A stretch of DNA of 64,000 nt from Flectobacillus longus (GTDB taxonomy: Bacteria; Bacteroidota; Bacteroidia; Cytophagales; Spirosomataceae). A model generated the notes under the pieces. That model was not told where the DNA came from. It saw only the letters and a list, made by a program, of their open reading frames with translations, and searched no databases. Positions 26,901 to 34,532 of the stretch are shown one piece after another (the first letter of the stretch is position 1; each line of letters starts with the position of its first letter). Location: NCBI RefSeq assembly GCF_030056705.1, contig NZ_JASHIC010000016.1, forward strand, positions 1 to 64,000. The letters run 5' to 3'. The translations under genes were made by a program, and so were the position numbers.

Positions 26901-26943
26901 ATCCTGTTAAGACGGCCAATAGGGTAAGGCTTAGCTTTTTCAT
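23905..26943 (-). CDS. AsmA-family outer-envelope protein
   Basis: 1012 residues from the ATG at 26943, chosen because it begins with MKKLSLTLLAVLTGLLGLAYT, an uncleaved membrane anchor; an upstream frame adds 13 implausible residues. The remainder is long runs of beta strand with AsmA-like N- and C-terminal regions (the latter around residues 760-900, ending in KFDLSLVGTLKSPIVRF). The last ~100 residues form a Lys/Gln/Ala-rich helix. AsmA-like proteins are anchored in the inner membrane, span the periplasm as hydrophobic grooves and are linked to phospholipid transport to the outer membrane. It stands alone. Confidence 0.87.
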   Translation of the reverse strand: MKKLSLTLLAVLTGLLGLAYTLPYFFKDQIQAQVNKAIIKQVKGKVYYSDLNLSLFRHFPYLAITIEDFGIVGLAPFSQDTLAQAKGFELSFDVMSLIKGQKIIQNIRLEQPKIYLKILKNGQANYDIFVPSKDTVSTSGKPSEGVQLQIQNWQIEKGTILYKDLQKDSEILLTDIEHNGSGDINKQIFDLATNTEINQASVVWEGKNYFSQRKLAWQSLIQVDQSAKSYSFQDTRIRLNDFELSFSGKVQQRDSTYTMDVAFQTPETNFKNLVSLVPMIYQNQFDALKAEGDIQCTGQVKGLYSSQSIPSFHLNVQVKNGSFQYPSLPTGISQVWVDCDINNASNQLDSIQIALNRFDLFFGKNPIKAKAKIKGLSRSIVDADLKGEFQLEELTKLFPIEGTQLKGRFGVDLHSKGTYDSLTGQFPVTNAQMLLENGYILSKQFAKPIEDIHFKANLTNQDGTLKNSLLAIQEATFHVLDETFQAKGSVQDFESFKWDITAKGKLDLTQITKIFPVENMTLKGKIDADIRTQGNLKDLKAKRYGSLNTNGQMAVSNFEYRSKELPQGIKIEQGQAKLSPNSLTITQSKGYLGSSDFEATGTMNNYMAYALTNDVLKGNFQIKSNRFNVNEWMSSEPKATTSGQAPNPNAHPSVVEVPKNLQLSLNTQANEIIYDKMTMNNAKGVIRINNGTIRLENTNFDALGGRFATTGSYDPSDIAHPKFDFGLNLEKVNFTEAYQHLSVVKYLMPLAQFMVGEVSSQFKINGELTQDMMPNFATLNGSGLLKLLKASLQNSPLIEKLVANTKLTQLKDLQLNNALMQVQIDQGTLKIKPFIVKWNDYAVNIGGQHGIIGDMDYKLAFDIPSGKAGQSFNNLFAQWTGKALNNVPRVKFDLSLVGTLKSPIVRFENSSTAQNLKDAVTSEIKSQIDNAKSQAVQQAEDLLKAEKEKLLKEAQDKLKTGQGDIQAQAKATADSLKKAALERAKKLLESQKKGVLDGIFKKAQPAKKDSTK

Positions 26944-27003
26944 AGTTGTTAGATAAAAACATGTACTTCGTTGTACATGCAAAGTAAGTAATAATGATTA
27001 TAC

Positions 27004-27031
27004 TTTAGGCAATAAGCCATAAGCCTTAGGC
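27004..27031 (-). repeat. Heptamer array upstream of the AsmA-like gene
   Basis: Four adjacent units of consensus NNTARGC starting at 27004, 27011, 27018 and 27025, 61 bp before the start codon at 26943. Confidence 0.8.
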
Positions 27032-27179
27032 AAAATGAATAAAAGGACTAATTTTCTGCCTATAGTGACACTAAATAATTGAAGCACTATTACTTTACAA
27101 CGAACAATAAGTTAAAAATTGTGAGTTAATTGAGCAAATGGACTATCGATATTTAGTGAATTCGTGATTATTTCTACTT

Positions 27180-27344
27180 GTAGAGCCGCAATGCTTTGTT
27201 TCTAAAGAGGTGTATCAAAAAAGGCGGTTGAAAAACTAATTTCGACCGCCTTTTTTGATAAACAATTGGAAACCAACCCAAATGGTAAATTTGATACTAT
27301 ATCTTAGCATGTTACCTCTTTAGACGCAAACATTGCGCCTCGAC
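27180..27344. repeat. Inverted pair of dispersed palindromic units
   Basis: Unit 27180-27211 and its inverted partner 27314-27344 share ...CGCAATG...TCTAAAGAGGT with each other and with the pair at 3324-3473. Both pairs are preceded by GTGATTATTT and end in CTGCTA. This makes four copies in the window. Confidence 0.7.
27213..27260. terminator. Strong hairpin, probable gmhA terminator
   Basis: A 21-bp stem (27213-27233 with 27240-27260, one mismatch), loop AACTAA, with a run of six A/T at each side so that it reads as a terminator on both strands. A half copy of this stem is present at 3420-3441 in the related repeat. Confidence 0.85.
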
Positions 27345-27367
27345 TGCTATCGTACAAATTTTTCGAA

Positions 27368-27409
27368 TAACCACTAACAATTAACCGATAACTATTCACC
27401 AATAACCAA
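27368..27409 (-). repeat. Heptamer array running through the gmhA stop codon
   Basis: Six adjacent units of plus-strand consensus TAACNAN. AAC recurs at 27369, 27376, 27383, 27390 and 27404, with CAC at 27397. The gmhA stop codon (27392-27394) and its last five codons fall inside the array. Confidence 0.85.
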
Positions 27410-27973
27410 TTTCTCGATAAGTAAAATCAGAATATGAATTACCTTGATATGTACTTCTTGAATACGATCAGCATAGCCAAAATGTGGAACAATGATTTCT
27501 ACATCTGCTTGCCCTGCTAGCTTTCCACCATCTTTTCCTGATAAAATCACGATTTTCATGCCCTTGGCTTTGGCAGCTTCTACGGCACGAATCACGTTGG
27601 CAGAGTTGCCACTGGTAGAGATACCCAATAGCACATCTCCTGTATTACCCAAGCCTTCTACAAAGCGAGAAAAAATATATTCAAAGCCATAATCATTACC
27701 TACGCAAGAAATATGTGAAACATCTGATATGGCGATTGCTGGCATCGAACGGCGTTCGTTACGATAGCGACCCGAAAGTTCTTCGGCAAAGTGCATGGCA
27801 TCGCAATGCGAACCACCGTTTCCACAAGAAATAATCTTATTATTTTGCTTGATAGCATCAGCCATTAATTGTGCTGCGGCCTCAATTTGTTGGATATTAT
27901 GTTCGTCCGATAAAAACTTTTGGAGAACAAGTTGAGCTTCGTTAAGCTCTTGTGATATGATATTTTTTAGCAC
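27392..27973 (-). CDS. gmhA: Sedoheptulose-7-phosphate isomerase
   Basis: 193 residues, a single SIS domain. The substrate-binding region [21 protein letters not shown] and the second phosphate loop [11 protein letters not shown] are clear. It converts sedoheptulose 7-phosphate to glycero-manno-heptose 7-phosphate, the first step towards heptose for lipopolysaccharide or S-layer glycans. Cytoplasmic tetramer. The last residues (LVIGE) are encoded within a heptamer array, so the C-terminus may vary between strains. A TAATTTTG box at 28096-28089 is a likely -7 element. No other heptose genes are adjacent. Confidence 0.93.
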   Translation of the reverse strand: MLKNIISQELNEAQLVLQKFLSDEHNIQQIEAAAQLMADAIKQNNKIISCGNGGSHCDAMHFAEELSGRYRNERRSMPAIAISDVSHISCVGNDYGFEYIFSRFVEGLGNTGDVLLGISTSGNSANVIRAVEAAKAKGMKIVILSGKDGGKLAGQADVEIIVPHFGYADRIQEVHIKVIHILILLIEKLVIGE

Positions 27974-28349
27974 TGATTCTCAAAATTTAATGAAGCCTAA
28001 TGGCAATTTGGAGACTGATTTGGGATTTTTGAGAAATATCCGTAAGCCTATGGCTATTTACATTTCTCGCATAATTTTATTTTGTGTACAAAATTACAAA
28101 TTCCCCATCGAGTGGTCTACGAAGGATTGAAAAAATTTCGGATGGTGGATATTGGATTAGGGTTGTACGAAGGATTTCCAATAATTGCGGATTTGGGATT
28201 TCTGATTTCGGAAATTAAGAAAAATACCTTTACTTTTACAAAATAAAAAAGATTATACTTCCGAAATCCAACATCCGATATCCCCAATAAACGGTTTTTA
28301 AAATCCTTCCTAAAACCCTAATTCACAACTCACAATTCAACACTCATAC
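27974..28349. repeat. 376-bp spacer made largely of heptamer arrays
   Basis: Five short arrays with exact 7-bp phase. GA recurs at 28017/28024/28031, at 28141/28148/28155 (and 28169), and at 28190/28197/28204/28211. TCC recurs at 28260/28267/28274/28281, which is the GGAT type in reverse orientation. TC recurs at 28323/28330/28337/28344, the last unit ending at the stop codon of the TPM gene at 28350. Unit sequences differ between arrays. No gene is present. Confidence 0.75.
28089..28096 (-). promoter_or_regulatory. -7 box of gmhA
   Basis: TAATTTTG followed by T on the minus strand, about 115 bp before the start codon. Confidence 0.4.
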
Positions 28350-29126
28350 TTAATAGTCTCCGCCAGCGCCACCGCCACCGAAGTCTCCACCGCCGAAGCC
28401 GCCGAAGTCAAAACCACTGTCACCTCCGCCACCTCCGCTACGATTACCCCATGACGAGCCGCCAGTAATGATAATTGGAGGAGTCCAGCCACCACCTCGG
28501 TAGCCTCCACGACCACCGCCGCCGCCACGTTTTGAAATAATGATAGAAATAACGATAAATACAATGACGAGAATAACAATGATAAAAAAGCCTAATGGAC
28601 TGTCATCATCTGAGGTAGCATCAGATTTGAATTCACCACTAGCTCGCTGAATCATTTCATCAGTAGCCTCGTTTAGACCCTGATACCATTGCTGTTGCTT
28701 AAAATTTGGAACAATAATCGTATTGATGATTCTCTTACAAATAGCATCAGGCAAAACATCTTCGATACCTCTACCTGTTACGATTCGAATTTTACGAGTT
28801 TCGGTAGCCCATAAAAGCAAAACTCCGTTATTCTTATTTTTGGCGCCAATTCCCCATGTTTTAGCAATTTTCATGGCGTAATCATATGGATCAGATTCGC
28901 CAGTATTTTTTACAATGACAATTGAAATTTCTGTGGAGGTCGAATCACGATAGCCTCTAAGTTTTTGTTCTAATGCGTTGCGCTCTTCTGGTTTGAGTTT
29001 CATCACGAAATCACTCACCATGAGCGGAGGGTTAGGCTGTGCAGGAATATCTTGACCAATCGCTTTTACCAAAAACGATAAAGACAAAATAAGAACTGCC
29101 AAATATTGTTGTATTTTTCTAGACAT
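28350..29126 (-). CDS. TPM-domain membrane protein with Gly-rich tail
   Basis: 258 residues: signal peptide (cleavage near KAIGQ, residue 25), a TPM domain (about 35-165, with LLLWATETRKIRIVTGRGIED), one membrane helix (about 178-195) and a C-terminal tail of some 60 residues that is mostly Gly, Asp, Phe and Tyr. This is the YgcG/Psb32-like arrangement; the TPM domain faces the periplasm. Family members have been linked to membrane-protein or photosystem repair, but the bacterial role is unclear. Third gene of a lemA-TPM-TPM unit. Confidence 0.87.
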   Translation of the reverse strand: MSRKIQQYLAVLILSLSFLVKAIGQDIPAQPNPPLMVSDFVMKLKPEERNALEQKLRGYRDSTSTEISIVIVKNTGESDPYDYAMKIAKTWGIGAKNKNNGVLLLWATETRKIRIVTGRGIEDVLPDAICKRIINTIIVPNFKQQQWYQGLNEATDEMIQRASGEFKSDATSDDDSPLGFFIIVILVIVFIVISIIISKRGGGGGRGGYRGGGWTPPIIITGGSSWGNRSGGGGGDSGFDFGGFGGGDFGGGGAGGDY

Positions 29127-29155
29127 GACTGATTAGATAGGATGGCATGTTATGA

Positions 29156-29581
29156 TTAATCACCAAATGAAATTTCGTCCGAAATCTCATTGATATCATC
29201 CGATTGATAAGGGAAGAATTGCTTGAGCGCAACTCCCGTTTTTTGAATACCTTCTGCAAAACCTGCTGCAAATTGATTCATGACAAAATGAGACTGCATA
29301 GAATTGCGAATGTCTTGCCAAAAGTTAGTAGGAACGGCATCATTAATACCCTTATCTCCCAAAATGGCAAATTTACGGTCTGTAAAAGCCAAATAAAACA
29401 ACACACCATTACGCTGAGCTGTTTTATGAAGTTCGAGTTGAGTAAATACTGCTTTAGCTCTTTCGAGCACATCTCCAGGACAGAATTGTTCGATATGAAC
29501 TTTGATTTCGCCTGAAGTTTCTTTTTCAGCAGCTTTGATAGCATCTACAATGATACTTTGTTGTTCTTCTGAAAGTAGCAT
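29156..29581 (-). CDS. TPM-domain protein, soluble form
   Basis: 141 residues from the ATG at 29581, which gives MLLSEEQQSIIVDAIKAAEK as the start; the longer frame to 29620 adds a Cys/Phe-rich leader that seems unlikely. It contains the TPM core (GEIKVHIEQF, NGVLFYLAFTDRKFAILGDKGI) with no signal peptide or membrane helix, so it is probably cytoplasmic. It lies 29 bp before the longer TPM gene and 92 bp after lemA, on the same strand. This three-gene arrangement is common in Bacteroidota. Confidence 0.87.
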   Translation of the reverse strand: MLLSEEQQSIIVDAIKAAEKETSGEIKVHIEQFCPGDVLERAKAVFTQLELHKTAQRNGVLFYLAFTDRKFAILGDKGINDAVPTNFWQDIRNSMQSHFVMNQFAAGFAEGIQKTGVALKQFFPYQSDDINEISDEISFGD

Positions 29582-29673
29582 AAGAATATTGGGAAAAAGA
29601 AAACAGCTAAATTTAAGCACTTTTCAACAATAGCTTTGTCGAGAAGTCACTTAAATTTAGCTGTTTCGGACGA

Positions 29674-30261
29674 TTATTTAGAAAAATCTACCGATGGTGC
29701 TTTTTGAGCAGAAGCATCAGCTTCGAAATAGCCTTTTTTGCTAAAACCAGAGAACCCTGCAATTAAGCTGTTCGGAAATGTCACCACTTTATTGTTGAAT
29801 TCCTTTACAGTATCATTAAAACGGTCACGTTCTTCTTTGATTCTATTTTCTGTACCTTCCAATTGCGCTTGTAGTTCAGAGAAGTTTTCAGTTGCTTTCA
29901 ACGTTGGATAGTTTTCAGCTACTGCCATTAATCTTGAAAGCGCACCGCTCAATTGGCTTTGAGCGTCTTGGAACTTCTTCATATTTTCAGGCGAAAGATC
30001 GCTTGCATCTAGCTTGATTTGGGTCGCACTAGCACGAGCACTAATTACGTCTGTTAAAGTACTTTTCTCAAAATTTGCTACTCCTTGTACTGTTTTTACA
30101 AGGTTTGGAATAAGGTCAGCACGGCGCTGATAAGCAGTTTGTACTTTTGCCCAAGATGCTTCTACATCTTGTTCGCTTGTAGCCATTCCGTTTCTTACAC
30201 CAATTCCCCAGAATACTAAAACTGCTGCAACAACTAATGCAATGATGGTTCCTTTTGACAT
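29674..30261 (-). CDS. lemA: LemA family protein
   Basis: 195 residues from the ATG at 30261, selected because the protein then begins with a short Lys-containing tail and one membrane helix (GTIIALVVAAVLVFWGIG). The LemA motif EASWAKVQTAYQRRADLIPNL follows, and the remainder is a four-helix coiled-coil domain in the periplasm or outside the membrane. Function unknown; LemA proteins often occur with TPM-domain genes, as here. A -33/-7 pair lies at 30379-30349. Confidence 0.93.
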   Translation of the reverse strand: MSKGTIIALVVAAVLVFWGIGVRNGMATSEQDVEASWAKVQTAYQRRADLIPNLVKTVQGVANFEKSTLTDVISARASATQIKLDASDLSPENMKKFQDAQSQLSGALSRLMAVAENYPTLKATENFSELQAQLEGTENRIKEERDRFNDTVKEFNNKVVTFPNSLIAGFSGFSKKGYFEADASAQKAPSVDFSK

Positions 30262-30573
30262 AGTCTTGGTAAATTTTAAAGTTAAAATTGTGGATAAACT
30301 CCGAGTGGATAGGTTACCCCTTGGATATGCCACTTAGACGGCACTTTCCAAATATAAGCCTTGATTTAGATTTGACAAGTTAAGTATTTTATATCAGGAA
30401 AAAAAAGCTTTATCCAAAACCTAATGTCATACTAATCTCGATTTTTTGTTAAATGTATTGGAAAAAAGCCTAGCCAAAACAATTTCTAGTTGAGATGCTT
30501 TTTTTATGGATGAATGGTAACCTGTGTATTTGAAAATTAGGAAAAACACGAGTAATCAAGCATAGGGCATCAA
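30262..30573. other. 312-bp region between the cryptochrome and lemA
   Basis: Apart from the lemA promoter this region shows only AT-rich sequence. No convincing terminator for the cryptochrome gene (ending at 30574) was found and no protein frame. Confidence 0.4.
30349..30379 (-). promoter_or_regulatory. Promoter of the lemA-TPM unit
   Basis: CTTG (30379-30376, one base off TTTG) and TATATTTG (30356-30349) are separated by 19 bp on the minus strand. The start codon is 88 bp downstream. Confidence 0.6.
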
Positions 30574-31986
30574 CTACTTTTTTCGCCAACGATTTACATC
30601 AAACAAAGCTTTTGGGAAATTTACGCCTATATGTACATTGTACTTTTGCTGTTCTAAAGGTGGCAATACCGAAATCAAATGAACTTTATCAGCTGGAACC
30701 GAAGCTAATGCTGGCAACCAATGTTTCACATATTCCCCTTGGCTATCATAACGAGTGGCTTGTGTCAAAATATTAAAATAGCGATTTTCGCGAGGGTCAT
30801 TCCCTACGCCTGCTACATAATTCCAGTTGCCCCAGTTAGAGCATACATCATAATCGAGTAGCTGGCTTTCAAACCAACTAGCGCCCCAAGTCCAATCTAT
30901 TTTTAAATCTTTTACCAAGAAACTAGCCACATTTTGTCGTCCGCGGTTTGACATAAATCCTGTAGCAAGAAGTTCTTTCATATTAGCATCAATCAAAGGA
31001 ATACCTGTCTCTCCGTTTTTCCATAGCTCAAATATTCTCTTATTTTGACTCCACTGAACGTGCTGATCTTGTTTGATACCTTTTGCCGAAAAAATTCTAT
31101 TGCCATATTTCATCGAAACAAAACGGAAGTAGTCACGCCAAAGAAGCTCAAAAATCAGCCAATACGTTGAATCATTTTTGACACGCTGGTATTCATACTC
31201 TTGGACTTGCTGATAAATATGCCTTGGCGAAATACAGCCATTGGCTAGCCAAACAGAGAACTTTGACGAAAAGTCCATACCAAGCATTTCGTTGCGTGTT
31301 TCCTTGTAAACTTTGAGTAAATCTTGTTCCCAAATATATTCTTTCAAACGTTGATTTGCTGCATCTTCACCACCAACATAATGTGTAGTAGCATCGGAAG
31401 AGTACCCGAGCAGACTTTCAGCTGTGGGCATTGTACCAATACTTACATTAGTTTTGAACAAAAGTGCATAAGGCGTATCAAAGCAAGAGCGGACTTTACA
31501 CGATTTTTCTACCCTATTTCTAAATTGTGTAAAAACGTCTGGCAACTGGTCAATATCGAAAGGTAAATCATCAATATGAAACAAGGTTGAAGTCCAAAAA
31601 AAGGATATCGATTTGTCCATAGCTAGCAAGGCCTCCTCTACTTTAGCATCTACTGCTGTTTCTTCGGAAGTGACTTCTTCTGAGCAATACACTGCCTCAG
31701 CCTCTAACTCGATTGCTAATCTTGGGAGAATTTCCTCTGGCTTTCCTACCCTAACAATTAGACCTGAGCTAATTGACTGGAGATTTTTTCGAAGATTTTG
31801 AACTGATTCTATCAAAAATTGGGTACGAAGCCAGCCTGTTTTTGAGAAGCCTAATGATAGCTCTTCAAATTGCCTAGGGTCAAAAATATATACAGGAAAT
31901 ACATTGGTCGTTTTTTGTGAAGCTTTCCACAAAGGTTCGTGGTCATGAACTCTTAAATCGTTGCGATACCAAACTATAATACTCAT
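30574..31986 (-). CDS. DASH-type cryptochrome/photolyase
   Basis: 470 residues. N-terminal antenna-binding Rossmann domain (IIVWYRNDLRVHDHEPLWKA) and C-terminal FAD-binding domain with WGNWNYVAGVGNDPRENRYF and NRGRQNVASFLVKDL. The first of these C-terminal motifs is characteristic of the DASH group, which repairs cyclobutane pyrimidine dimers mainly in single-stranded DNA and may sense blue light. Cytoplasmic. The start ATG at 31986 gives MSIIVWYRND directly. A methyltransferase gene follows upstream on the same strand (56-bp gap), so the two may be co-transcribed. Confidence 0.93.
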   Translation of the reverse strand: MSIIVWYRNDLRVHDHEPLWKASQKTTNVFPVYIFDPRQFEELSLGFSKTGWLRTQFLIESVQNLRKNLQSISSGLIVRVGKPEEILPRLAIELEAEAVYCSEEVTSEETAVDAKVEEALLAMDKSISFFWTSTLFHIDDLPFDIDQLPDVFTQFRNRVEKSCKVRSCFDTPYALLFKTNVSIGTMPTAESLLGYSSDATTHYVGGEDAANQRLKEYIWEQDLLKVYKETRNEMLGMDFSSKFSVWLANGCISPRHIYQQVQEYEYQRVKNDSTYWLIFELLWRDYFRFVSMKYGNRIFSAKGIKQDQHVQWSQNKRIFELWKNGETGIPLIDANMKELLATGFMSNRGRQNVASFLVKDLKIDWTWGASWFESQLLDYDVCSNWGNWNYVAGVGNDPRENRYFNILTQATRYDSQGEYVKHWLPALASVPADKVHLISVLPPLEQQKYNVHIGVNFPKALFDVNRWRKK

Positions 31987-32042
31987 TTTAAAATGTTTTT
32001 TAGTGTATAACCGACAAGGATGGTTTTAGTTTTCGGAAATAC

Positions 32043-32759
32043 TTATTCTTGGTGTGTCTCTACTACAATTTCCCAACGGAAAGCCCATCTCCAACGAATC
32101 TGATAGTGATGAATGCCAGCTCTTTCAAGCAATGAAACTATTTCCGACTTTTTGAAGGCTCGCCAGACCGATAGTTTGGCATCGTGTTTTACAAGATATG
32201 ACTTAAGGAAAAGTTGAGTAATCCAAGCAATCGAATGGTAGGCAAACCAATGTCTATGAATATCATTGATGACAAAACCCAAGCGGCATTGTTTTTTAAG
32301 TAATTGAAAAAGTCGAATGAGTTGTTCGTCGGTAAAATGATGACAAAATAGCGTCATACTCACAATATCAAAACTATGTTGTTGAAAACTTTCTGAAAAA
32401 ACGTTTTCATGCAAATACGAAATATTAGGAAAATCCTGAGTTCTTTTTTGGGCAAAACCAATCATAAAATCGTTAGCATCTATACCAACAAGCTTACTTT
32501 TATATCCTTTTTGCTGAAGCCATCGCGCCATTAATTTCAACATATCGCCACCACCACAGCCCAAATCACCAATTACTATAGCTTGAGATTTATCATGATT
32601 GTTCAACAAGGTTCGTAATCCTCCAATAGTAACTTGATTTCCCCCAAGGTATTGATTAATGAGTGCCAATTCCTCTAAATTCTGGCGAAGAGCATCGTTA
32701 TCAAGCTCAAAATCATCGATGAGTTCGGGCTGATTGCTTCGATATGATAAGTCTGGCAT
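32043..32759 (-). CDS. Class I SAM-dependent methyltransferase
   Basis: 238 residues with a SAM-binding glycine loop GDLGCGGGD at 64-72, followed by a ribose-binding acidic position (VGIDAND) and the post-III region. It resembles the UbiE/COQ5-like methyltransferases often encoded near type III polyketide synthases in Bacteroidota, but no such synthase is in this window, so the acceptor is unknown. Cytoplasmic. The downstream cryptochrome gene starts 56 bp after its stop. Confidence 0.8.
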   Translation of the reverse strand: MPDLSYRSNQPELIDDFELDNDALRQNLEELALINQYLGGNQVTIGGLRTLLNNHDKSQAIVIGDLGCGGGDMLKLMARWLQQKGYKSKLVGIDANDFMIGFAQKRTQDFPNISYLHENVFSESFQQHSFDIVSMTLFCHHFTDEQLIRLFQLLKKQCRLGFVINDIHRHWFAYHSIAWITQLFLKSYLVKHDAKLSVWRAFKKSEIVSLLERAGIHHYQIRWRWAFRWEIVVETHQE

Positions 32760-32999
32760 AAGGTTATGAGTAAATGAATTTTCAGTAGAGACTTAATGTT
32801 TTAGGTCTTGTCTAATGATAATCAATGGAAAAGGAATTCTTTTTGATAAATTTCTTGGAGATACAATGCGATGTTTCTCTATTCTATAATGATAAATTAA
32901 TCAATTTTGTTTTGTAAAAAGAGCAATGAATGTACTTGTAAGAAAAAACTACGAATACTAACTTCAGTATTATAAACTATAACCCAAAAGAGAACTCGA

Positions 33000-33788
33000 A
33001 TGAATTTAGATTTAAGACATAAAAATGCCATCGTTTGTGGAAGCACACAAGGTTTGGGCAAAGCGTCTGCCATAGAGCTCGCTTTATTAGGGGCAAATGT
33101 AACACTTGTTGCTCGAAACGAAACTTCCTTACAGAAGGTAATCCTAGAATTGGATATTAGCCAAGGGCAAAAACATCACTACTTTGTAGCTGATTTTTCT
33201 AATCCTGAGCAAGTAAAAGTAGGCATAGAACAGTATTTGGCGAAGTTTCCAGAAATACATATCCTAGTAAATAACACAGGAGGACCGAAAGGTGGTCCAA
33301 TTTTAGAGGCAACCATCGAGGAATTTACCCAAACCTATTCAAATCATCTGATTTGCAATCATATACTCGTACAAGCATGTGTACCTGCTATGAAAAAAGC
33401 AGGATTTGGCAGAATTATCAACATTATTTCTACCTCTGTCAAACAGCCAATTAGCGGTTTGGGAGTATCGAACACAACAAGAGGGGCTGTAGCATCATGG
33501 GCAAAAACTTTAGCGGGCGAGTTAGCACCCTTCGGCATCACAGTCAACAATGTGTTGCCCGGTTCGACCAAAACAACAAGATTGGATTCGCTTATAGAGT
33601 CAAGAATGAATACTACAGGAGCGTCTAGAGAAGAAGTAGAAAAGGCTTTGCAGGTAGATATACCAGCCAAAAGATTTGGAGAACCTGAGGAGTTTGGCGC
33701 CGCAGTGGCATTTCTATGTTCACCAGCAGCTTCTTATATTACAGGGGTCAGTTTACCAGTTGATGGTGGAAAAATCTTGGGATTATAA
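33000..33788 (+). CDS. SDR-fold protein lacking the catalytic Tyr and Lys
   Basis: 262 residues, Rossmann fold with a variant cofactor loop (GSTQGLGKAS, 14-23) and NNTGG at 91-95. The catalytic Ser is present (around 144), but at the place of the usual Tyr-x-x-x-Lys the sequence reads Ser157-N-T-T-Arg161, so both catalytic residues are replaced. Such divergent members form a recognised branch of short-chain dehydrogenases resembling beta-ketoacyl-ACP reductases; their activity is uncertain. The remaining structure, including the C-terminal ITGVSLPVDGG, is well kept, so the gene is not decaying. Monocistronic and convergent with the Nudix gene. Confidence 0.85.
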   Translation: MNLDLRHKNAIVCGSTQGLGKASAIELALLGANVTLVARNETSLQKVILELDISQGQKHHYFVADFSNPEQVKVGIEQYLAKFPEIHILVNNTGGPKGGPILEATIEEFTQTYSNHLICNHILVQACVPAMKKAGFGRIINIISTSVKQPISGLGVSNTTRGAVASWAKTLAGELAPFGITVNNVLPGSTKTTRLDSLIESRMNTTGASREEVEKALQVDIPAKRFGEPEEFGAAVAFLCSPAASYITGVSLPVDGGKILGL

Positions 33789-33796
33789 CCTGAGGG

Positions 33797-33874
33797 AGTG
33801 CTGAGTTTTGAATTTTGAGTGCGGAGTGAGGGCTGAAAACCTAACTCCACACTCAAAATTCAAAACTCAGCACT
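33797..33874. terminator. Long hairpin between convergent genes
   Basis: 31-bp arms (33797-33827 with 33844-33874) with one mismatch and a 16-nt loop. It takes up nearly the whole 88-bp gap between the SDR and Nudix genes. The arms are made of 7-bp units (GA at 33803, 33810, 33817 and 33824). Probably ends both transcripts, though no T-run follows. Confidence 0.7.
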
Positions 33875-33876
33875 GA

Positions 33877-34314
33877 TCAGTGCCACTTCTGGTTTATTTT
33901 TCCGACGTATTTCCCTAGTTGATTCTGAAAAAGAACATCTTGTAATTCTGCTCCAACATTAGGGTACATTTCTAATTGGTTAATCTCAGAAAGAGGAATC
34001 CATTTAATTTCTAACGCACTCGTCTCCGAAGGATTTAATATAGGAATCCCACCTATAACCTGAGCGATAAATACACAGTGCAATACATCTGTTTTTTGCT
34101 GTGGCAAAATCACCTCCCCTGATAACAACATAGGTCCTACTTCTATCTCAACGCCTAATTCTTCACGAAGTTCTCTTTCCAAAGTACTTACCAATGTTTC
34201 GCCGGGGTCAGTGTTGCCTCCAGGCAAATTGTAAACTTGGGAGTTACCATACTCATAACGCATCAATAGTAGGTGGTTGTTTTCGATAATCGCTACACTT
34301 GGCCTTACTTTCAT
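33877..34314 (-). CDS. Nudix hydrolase
   Basis: 145 residues with a complete Nudix box at about 32-54 (GGNTDPGETLVSTLERELRE, then EELG). The box binds Mg2+ and cleaves nucleoside-diphosphate-linked compounds. The substrate cannot be told from sequence; members range from 8-oxo-dGTP cleansing to NDP-sugar turnover. Cytoplasmic, single gene. Its stop codon is just past the long hairpin shared with the SDR gene. Confidence 0.9.
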   Translation of the reverse strand: MKVRPSVAIIENNHLLLMRYEYGNSQVYNLPGGNTDPGETLVSTLERELREELGVEIEVGPMLLSGEVILPQQKTDVLHCVFIAQVIGGIPILNPSETSALEIKWIPLSEINQLEMYPNVGAELQDVLFQNQLGKYVGKINQKWH

Positions 34315-34532
34315 AAACTACTTGTTTAAAATTATTGAGGTTCGACATGAATAGAGAATGTTTTGGCTAATGCCATCAAAGTACCCTCTATCCACTTTTT
34401 TCTTAATGAAATGTTAACGTATAAAATATTCTAGGGGTAAAATACGATTGATTTGTCAGTAAGACAAATGAACCTCAGAAAAACTTCTTAATCAAAAAGC
34501 CTTCAAAAAAGGCATAAACATGTATAGTTATT

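Larger units (their letters stand above)
26944..27391. other. 448-bp intergenic region rich in repeats
   Basis: Upstream of the AsmA-like gene and downstream of gmhA (both minus). It contains a 7-bp palindrome (26960-26966 with 26973-26979), a heptamer array (27004-27031), the inverted pair of GAGACGCAAT-type units (27180-27344) enclosing a strong hairpin, and the beginning of a heptamer array that runs into gmhA. No protein frame. Confidence 0.7.

Noticed and set aside
28337-28579. Antisense-like open frame, Val/Ala/Leu-rich, over the end of the TPM gene
   Set aside because: It lies in the same strand but a shifted frame of the Gly-rich tail, where GC-rich repeats avoid stop codons. No start context and no recognisable product.
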